Assembly (NCBI RefSeq): GCF_910592395.1
Contig: NC_088326.1
Coordinates: 8,625,001-8,689,000, forward strand
DNA: 64,000 nucleotides
Source of the DNA: Lineus longissimus
Taxonomy: Eukaryota > Nemertea > Pilidiophora > Heteronemertea > Lineidae
Direction of reading: 5' to 3'
Part shown: piece after piece, positions 56,715-64,000 of the stretch
Position numbering within the stretch: position 1 is the stretch's first letter
Layout: the number at the start of each line of letters is the position of its first letter
Program-made: the position numbers and the translations under genes
The notes under the pieces: model-generated
Told to the model about the DNA's origin: nothing
Database searches by the model: none
What the model saw: only the letters and a program-made list of their open reading frames with translations

Positions 56715-57797
56715 GTGCAATACCAAGAATATTAAAAATCATTCATAGAACCAAAATTATTAATCATCACTTCGATTCGATTTAAGATGTACATGTAATG
56801 TACGTGTGGAGTTTTATAGTGTTTAGCCCCTTCCCCAATTGATCGATCGAAGCATCAAATTGGCCAATCTGATGTCCGATAATCAGTGTTGTTTGAGAAA
56901 TAGTTTCCAAAATAAAATATCCGACATCGTAAAGATATCGCAGGGGCCTATGTCAGTGACTCTTACAAGAGTTTGTGGTGATATGCCCGTCGGTTAGGCA
57001 AAAACCACGCTAAACACAAACACATGTTTCTTGAAGTTTTTAATAAGAATTCAACATTTAAAAGGGAAACATTTCTTTTGGCTACCTGATACAAGCCGCT
57101 CGTAGATCGATATGTTTATTCGTAAAATATATCAATCGATAATATCCATGGCATTATTTTTCCAGCGCTTTTCTTTTATTGATACATTGGGTCTAGTAAA
57201 TGGACAAAAATACATTTATTTCCCTTATCAATCAGTTTGGAGCACCGGTGAGAAATTGAGTTTATATTATGGGTCATCTGTGGATCCACCTTTGAACGAC
57301 GCTGATATTATGGCAAGTGCACGCACAAAAAAGGAACTCTTGCAATTTGTTTGATATATACAGGACAAACCTGCAATGTTTTTCTCGCTATCTGCGTTGC
57401 AATTCGTTTTTGAAGAAACATATTACAAGGTATGAACACAAAGTTAGAGTTGGAAGACTCCAAAAACACTATTAACGATATCAAACATTTCCCTTGACAG
57501 GTTGACATGTTCGATGCCACTGCCCGATTCTCCGCAATCTGGGAAATGTATTCTTCAGTGCGGCTTTGTTTCAGTTAAATACCTACCGTTCATGTTAATC
57601 TAGTGTCTGCACTTCAAAAACACTTATTTATCAGTTGGTCGTAAGATCATTGGACAGGTGTGATATATCTTAATTGCAGTTTGCCTGCAAAAATAGTTTT
57701 CAACGTGAACATGACAATGTTTAATTCCATAGTTCAATATCTGTCCAATTTCCAAAAAGTAAATTATTTGAACCACAAGAATGTCCACTAGACAAGT
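56715..57797 (+). promoter_or_regulatory. upstream region of gene copy 4
   Basis: Counterpart of 12845-13917 and 46356-47442. No specific promoter element is claimed. Confidence 0.4.
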
Positions 57798-57861
57798 ATG
57801 CTGTTTTTGCTGCTCTTCTTTGTTTTCTCTGCAATGGCCACTACTGTTAAAGGGGCCACCC

Positions 57862-59767
57862 GTAAGTAATGTCGAATATTGACCCCTTTGGTACGTGTGG
57901 CACGCCTGGCTAACCACAGAGCTCAGAAGCTGACCGTATTGTCTATGTTGCCAATAACTCGCTTACTGTCTGTCGTATGGACTCGAGACCAAGTGCATTC
58001 AAAAGAAACAAAATGTGCTCAACATTGTTCCTGACTCGACCCAAGTGATCATGAGGTGGAGTGTGTCAGAGATCATCTGCGCGGAGAGTAACATCAGCAC
58101 AACGTAGTTAAACCCTGTGTACACTGTTAAAATTTTAGCAACATTTTTGGGGTTGCAACAAATGTTGGCAAAATGTCGCATAGTGTGTACGGAGGAAAAT
58201 GCATGTTACAACATTTTTAATGTTGAAAAAATGTTGTTAGTCTTCAGCCAATCAGAATGGGATTGTGTCATGTGATCTTCCTAAAGTCAGGTGATTTGGA
58301 CAATCCCCCCGAATGGATCAAGTTGATATATGGGGCACTACAATCAGACACAAAGTAGGACCAAATGATTATATATGCATAGGAGAACTGCCCTTCTGGG
58401 ACACAACGTAAAATGTCCTGTGATAGGAAATATAATGATGCCCCTCATAGGCCTTGTTCCCTCTCACTCGGTTTTTCGAAGGCATTTTCTCCGCCTCTCA
58501 ACAATGACAGCTAAAATTGATACAGTGGCACTCAAAACATTGCTTTTCTTCTAAAAATCATCCATTTTCCTTCATTAATCTCTTTTTTCACAAATATTTC
58601 ATTATATACATGGCTTGCACTCAAATGGCGGGGAAGTGTTTTTTTTGTGCTTTGAGGTGTGAATGCTAATGAATAACGCGTCTTCTACTAAATAAGAGCT
58701 GAAACGGTGTGAGCGAAAACGCCCGGGGTAATTAAGTCTCTACTGAGCGCGTTCAGATTGACTTCGTGACGTATTCAGTTAGAGATATACTTCAGTGCTG
58801 AAGAATCTGGATGTTCCAAAGTTTCATCGAGCTGTTGACTTTGGGAGGTTCGATTTGTTTGATTTTTCATTTCATGATTGAACATTTATCAAAGTTGTTG
58901 GTGCATTCTAAAAGATTATTTCACGACACAAAGGATTCTTATCATTTGTACATTAAGGAAAGTTTATTCTTTATCGATGGATCTAATCTAGATTTGCCAC
59001 CTAATTGTTGCCTTCAACGCTGGCAGTCATAGCTCAGGATTCACCAATTCTTGTTCGAAACGGAGAGGCCATTCCTGCAGTTATTTTGAGAAAAGGCTTA
59101 GACGATAAAATGTCTTGTAACATTTCCTACACTAAGTCTCCAATGACCGCGTTCAGAAAGACTTGTAACTTTCTCCTGTACTAAGTCACCCCGGCTATTC
59201 AGACCTCTAAACTGATGGGCAATTCCCATCTTGACGAGCTGCCGATGCCATATTTCATATGCACCCAGCACCTAGCACCAATACAGAACCTGGAAATCCC
59301 CTTCAACGTCAAGAAATCGCCCGACCACGAAAGATTAATTCTCCCCTTCGGACCAAGAGATTGACATCCTGCATATAACATTTGATTCAGTAATAGAGTA
59401 GATTTAGGCAAAAAGCATGTTCGCATTCAAATATAGATAAGGCTGCTTTGTTTACTTTTGAATCTGCACAATAGTCCGCGGTAATTTGAATTTGAATTTA
59501 GCAATCCCATCAAATATGCTGAATAAGGAATGAATGTTTTCCAAATCTTCCCTTACATGTAGATCCGAATACAAGAATTTAACTCACGATATACAATAGT
59601 TTCTTGAAGTACAAGACGATTTTATGAGACTTCATATAAAATTTTCCATTGGGTATACACAATGTATATAAAAAATGGCTCGGGCAGAGCGTCGGAATGG
59701 CTGCAGTTGCCTGTCAGAAAGCAGATCTGATTAGCCAGGGTGTATAAAGTGCATTCGATCATTACAG
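57862..59767 (+). other. intron 1 of gene copy 4
   Basis: Matches intron 1 of copy 1 along its length, including the AACATTTT-rich module (58120-58245). No inserted element and no extra exon were recognised. Confidence 0.5.
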
Positions 59768-59942
59768 ATCTGTACCAGGCTGCTCCCGCTGGTATTACAC
59801 ATCGCCAGGGTGACTGTCCTTGGAATGATTTTTACCAGGCCAATCTTTATCGTGTGTCGTTTATCCTGTGCATTGCCCTGTGCAACAAATACCCAAAATG
59901 TCGAGCGTTCCAATATAGACATAACGTATGCGCAGTGAAATT

Positions 59943-60704
59943 CATTACCAGCTATTGCGGGCCTAGCACACTCTGTTTTGAATAGAGGGAGACTCCATCA
60001 TTCCTATTGTTTGAGATTGGAAAGGTGTGAATTAATCTGGCAATTAGCCTCCTGTGCATTGGTGCATACAAACACTAAAATGTTTGGTTTTTGCTGATTT
60101 AGGGTCAAATAAATCAGCCAAAAGTTTTGAAAGCTTCACAAATGATTGTTGCAAGGAAGTACTTTATGATAGTTTGCGAAATTTTGATTAATTCTAGGTG
60201 GAAAGTAATATTTTTCGCATATTTGTTGGGAAAAAAATTGAAAATCCTCCAATTTTCAACCCCCCTATGGACACTATGAATTTTTCTCCAATAAAGCTGA
60301 AATCTTGGGAATATAATCCTAAGAGTTATATCAACCACGTCTGAAGTCGGGAGTTTGTATCAAATGTATAGTTTCGGAGCTAGCGCAGCTAGAAAAGCCC
60401 CCAAAACGCACTTTCTCAGGAATTTACAGTACGGGCTACGAGTGAAGCATTACAGATTTACCAAAATTTTCAACCTATAGATGGACACATCGAATTTCCA
60501 TCCAAATCACTCCAAATTTTGCCAGTAAATACCTAAACATATATAGAATTGTGTCAGAAGTCGGGAGTTGGGATTATCTTAACACCCCGCCCAAAAAGCC
60601 AACTTTATTGATATTTCCTATGCATTTTCCATTAGGCTTGCCAGGACAAATTAAGCAGGTGCACTAATTGGCTTAATTGGCTAGGCCCGCAATAGCTGGT
60701 AATG
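59943..60704. mobile_element. 762-bp insertion with 25-bp inverted termini in exon 2 of gene copy 4
   Basis: The left end CATTACCAGCTATTGCGGG and the right end are perfect inverted repeats for 25 bases (to CCTAGC). Comparison with copies 1 and 3 (AGAAATTGAAGTCC) places it between ATT and GAAG, with at most one duplicated base (T). The interior is AT-rich and without a recognised frame. The superfamily is unknown. Confidence 0.8.
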
Positions 60705-61520
60705 TGAAGTCCTGTGATATTGTCACGAAGCATTACAGTCCACCTCGCTATATGTATAAACGAATAGGTAAGGTCTTGATATAATTATATGTAAACAAGA
60801 AAATTCAGTCTGACATATTCTGATAATGTGACATATTCTAATAATGTCATATTAACGGTTTATTGTAAAATCTGCCGGGATAAAACATGATTTGACGTCG
60901 TTTTTCACAGCATGATGTGAAATTAAACGCAATTGTTGTGATCAGATTTATATCGATCCGTTGATTGATGTCATATTTACATATCAAATATCATATGCTG
61001 TCACTTTTAGCACTACTAATAGTGTCTTTTTGACACTATTCTGACATCAATCTGAATGACGTCAGAATAATGTCAGAACGACAATCCGATAAAGTGTATA
61101 TCAAATATTTGATGAGGGGTCCACTCCATCCCTTCCAATGGTGACGATGCCATTTTGACATCATTCAAACCCATGTTATTAGCCGTCATTTGGAAAGTAA
61201 TAAAGTCCGATTGAAATAAAGCCCAAACATATAGCTGGTCTTTATAACGTACTGTTTTGTTTAACGCAGATATGTCCAACCGTGCGATATTCGTGGTCAA
61301 AAAGACGCCACCTACCGGCAAAATTATAAAAACAACTAATACCACGCCTCCTGTCAGCGGTTTTGACTGTGCATTTCACTGTTTTAGGCGCTTTGATTGT
61401 AGCGCATTTGTACGAGACGTCACAATTAAGAAATGTTACCTCCTCGACATAATGAAATATACTGAAGTCTTACGTACTACTACGTATGGGGGTAACGACT
61501 TACGGCGTCTGACATTGTGA

Positions 61521-62599
61521 ATGTAGCCGTTTGTTGTGATGAAGGAAACTAAGACTTTGCGAAGTGGGAGCATACGGCGATGAAAGTAAGTGTCTCTAGA
61601 AGAGTAGTTCCAAGTCCGTTCGCTAGGGCAGTTGGTTAACATCACCATAGATAATTCCCAGGAAGTAATAGCTGATCGACGTAGTGTCAGACACTGACAG
61701 GGGAAGATCAGCCTAAAATAATATGTATGTATTCAACTCCTTGTACTAAACAGTCTTTTACAAAATTTATTAATCAAGACAACAACTAGTTTGGTAATTC
61801 CTATCGCTCGAACAGAGAAATAAGTAAACATTAACCATTAATTAGCTGTTTCCCCTAGAAAGGTTCTATTTGAACCATGTGAAAAATACTATCAAAATCG
61901 TTAATAATTTATATTTTGATAGGTAAACAACTAATTTTACAGTTGGTTTAACCTTATTTGATCAAGCATGGTCATCCCTATAACGATATAACGATATCGT
62001 CAAGGATATCCGGATATACCGTTTTTTACGATCCTTAACGATAAGGTCAAAGGCAAACATTTTACACAACACTCTAGGCAATACGTTCCATTTCTACTCG
62101 TTATGCACCTCGGCATAGAATTTCTCATTAAGTTTGAAAACAGAACCTACTTACCTCACCATTTCAATCCGTCGTATGGACGACTCTTCTCCGTCGTGAC
62201 CCGATATTCTTATCTTAATTTAATTTTTGATATGCGAGTTTCTTTTTTCCTCGTCCAAACCTCCATGTGTGTGCCTTCCTTTGGTGATGTGTGACCCCTG
62301 CTGATGAGGCCACACTCTGCAGCCGACCCAAGTGTATATTTTTGCCATTAACTTGCTCAATATCGGTTGTACACGAGACCAGGTGCAACCGCGACTCCAG
62401 CGATATTTTCATTCCTTTGCTGTCAGGCGACTTTTGAATGCCACATCGCAGCAAGACCGGTATCAGCAGAAAGGTCGTCAGGAATATTTGGATCGGAGCG
62501 GTTCCCCGGGCTGTATTCCAGTGCTCTTGGCTGATACCAATCCAAGTGTAATACCAAGAATATTCAAACTTATTCATGTTACCAATATTATTAATTATC
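61521..62599 (+). repeat. 3' flank of gene copy 4
   Basis: Matches 16834-18100. The GTTAACTAGTGCAC half of the near-palindrome is lost (GGGCAGTTGGTTAAC at 61626-61640). A 128-codon minus frame (62601-62215) is the reverse of a flank module and is not kept in other copies. Confidence 0.55.
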
Positions 62600-62780
62600 A
62601 CTTCGGTTCTGTCAGGGGGCTATAACGTTATATCCGAAGTGATAACTTCGGTTCTGTCAGGGGGCTATATTGTTATATCCGAAGTGATAACTTCGGTTCT
62701 GTCAGGGGGATAAAACGTTATCACTTCGGTTCTGTCAGGGGGATATAACGTTTTATCCCCCTGACAGAACCGAAGTGATG
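62600..62780. repeat. tandem and inverted array of ATCACTTCGGTTCTGTCAGG
   Basis: The word ATCACTTCGGTTCTGTCAGG or its GATAACTTCGG variant occurs four times in direct order, spaced about 45-50 bases, and once inverted at the end (CCTGACAGAACCGAAGTGAT). Each spacer is itself palindromic (GATATAACGTTATATCC-like). In the first unit (18085-18135) there is one direct and one inverted word, so the array has grown here. Confidence 0.8.
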
Positions 62781-62809
62781 ATTAATAATATATCCTCTTG
62801 GTTCTGTTT

Positions 62810-63464
62810 ATAATGTTCATGTAATGTACGTGCGAAGTTTTATAGTGTTTAGCCCCTCCCCCACTAATCGATCGAAGCATCAAATTGGCCAATCTAATGT
62901 CCGATAATCAGCCTAGTTTGAAAAATAGCTTCCAAAATAAAATATCGGACTACCGGGGCCAGTGACTAATACATAAGTTGGTGGTGATACGCCCGTTGGT
63001 TAAATAGGCAAAAACCATGCTCAACACAAACAACGAGTTTCTTTAAATTTTTATCAGGATTAAACATTCAAAAGCGAAACATTTCTTTTGCTTACCGATA
63101 CAAGGCGTTCGTAGATCGATATGTGTATTCGTATAATCGATCAATCCATAAAAATCTATGGTATTGTTTTTCCTGCACTGTTGTTTTACTGATATTGACA
63201 CATTTCATCCAGTCAATGAATGAAAAGACATTGATGCTTCATCTTCAATCAGTTTGGAGCGCCAGTTACAAATAGCGTCGATAGCATGGGTAAGTGGGTC
63301 TACTTTCGAACGAGGTTGAGAGTAAGGCACAAAACAGGTACCCCTTAATTGATAATTTGTTTAATGGCCACAGCACAATCTTACATCGTATTTCTCTCTA
63401 TCTGTGTTGCAATTCGTGTACAAGGTATGAACACAACGTTAGAGTTGGATGACTCCAATGGGAT
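62810..63464 (+). repeat. start of a further unit, diverged, without exons
   Basis: Matches 18507-19150 closely (ATAGCGTCGATAGCATGGG) and stops before the signal exon. A short GGGATGGGATGGGATAGGATGG run lies at 63459-63480. No gene is seen. Confidence 0.6.
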
Positions 63465-64000
63465 GGGATGGGATAGGATGGCTTGGCGTACAGAGCTGAA
63501 ATTTTGAGGGTTTTTTTTATCTGACAACTATCCACAACCATGCAAGTTCCAGGTGAATAGTGCGAAGCGTTCCCTCTCAATACCCCCTCACGTTTTGCTT
63601 AATTTTGCTCAATTCGTGATTAGATGATTGCTATAAAAGGGTCAATGGGGCTGAACCCGACCGAAATCTTTATAGGACTTTTAGTAGACATACAGGGCTA
63701 TCTGGTAAAAAAGCTTTCATTCAAATGTGATGAGGGCGCAATGAGATATTGGACCCCCAAAAGCACTGATTTCAACATTTTCACCGACTTCGGCGCCACC
63801 TATACCTTCGCGACTTCATTACCCCACAATATTTTCAAGTGGCATAGTATTGGACAAGCTAATGGAATCCTATCATGCATAAACTAGCTTGGGATGTTGA
63901 GGGCGCAGTCTTGGACTGCCTGAAATACATGTGTCATTTCAGAAAAATGTACTGCTTTGCAGTGTCCCCTACAGGCCGCGCCCTACACTCCCCACTGAAA
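63465..64000. repeat. repeat module R, fourth copy, to the window edge
   Basis: Matches 19160-19700. The short open frame of the other copies is shifted here by a two-base loss near 63749, which argues against coding. The window ends inside the module. Confidence 0.6.

Larger units (their letters stand above)
57798..61520 (+). pseudogene. secreted two-PAN-module protein, gene copy 4, exon 2 disrupted
   Basis: Exon 1 is 57798-57861 (MLFLLLFFVFSAMATTVKGA, GTAAGT donor). Exon 2 starts at 59768 after TTACAG and carries ILCIALCNKYPKC, but at 59942 it is interrupted by a 762-bp element; the reading frame meets a stop at 59983. The rest of exon 2 is 60705-60767, with a GTAAGG donor. Exon 3 (61270-61520, after ACGCAG) is intact. 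Unless the element is spliced out, the product would stop after the fifth cysteine of module 1 and lack module 2. The gene is otherwise little decayed, so the disruption looks recent. Confidence 0.7.

Overview
The window is eukaryotic, from an invertebrate animal genome. Genes are split by GT-AG introns. The non-LTR retrotransposons are of types common in marine invertebrates; one carries a 2A-like peptide of the sort known from sea urchin, amphioxus and mollusc elements. There is a tRNA-like SINE, and Ty3/gypsy, pogo-like, Harbinger-like and hAT-like remnants. Nothing fixes the species, and no conserved single-copy host gene was recognised.

The backbone is a segmentally duplicated unit repeated in both orientations. 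It carries one small three-exon host gene: a 64-nt signal-peptide exon and two exons that each encode a PAN/Apple-like module, joined by phase-1 introns. The product is about 183 residues, secreted, with ten cysteines in the mature part. Copies: (0) signal exon only, 5450-5513 minus; (1) 13918-16833 plus, with a mutated intron-1 acceptor; (2) 33131-36400 minus, intact; (3) 47443-52745 plus, intact; (4) 57798-61520 plus, with exon 2 broken by a 762-bp insertion. Further partial units without the exons lie at 9713-10950, 18507-19715, 41118-42190 and 62810-64000.

Mobile DNA fills most of the rest. 388-4924 is a near-complete LINE with an 11-bp target-site duplication, a 2A-like motif and a large palindrome. 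6227-8852 is a 5'-truncated LINE. 22432-30898 holds two inverted copies of a foldback-like element, one of them split by a 5.8-kb Harbinger-type composite (23303-29132) with nested hAT-like and mariner-like MITEs, minisatellites and G/C hairpins. 31205-32795 is a decayed CR1/L2-like LINE followed by a SINE. 39521-41117 and 47661-49041 are pogo-like elements. 42763-45171 and 52903-55560 are two copies of the same Ty3/gypsy insertion, lacking gag, protease and reverse transcriptase but keeping RNase H and integrase.

Shared insertion sites show an order of events. The 750-bp MITE with GTGCAAGACCA duplications, and probably the gypsy insertion, predate some of the unit duplications. The exon-2 insertion in gene copy 4, the palindromic MITE in the second gypsy copy and the LINE at 388-4924 came later. 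Boundaries were read by eye and are approximate to a few bases unless a target duplication fixes them.
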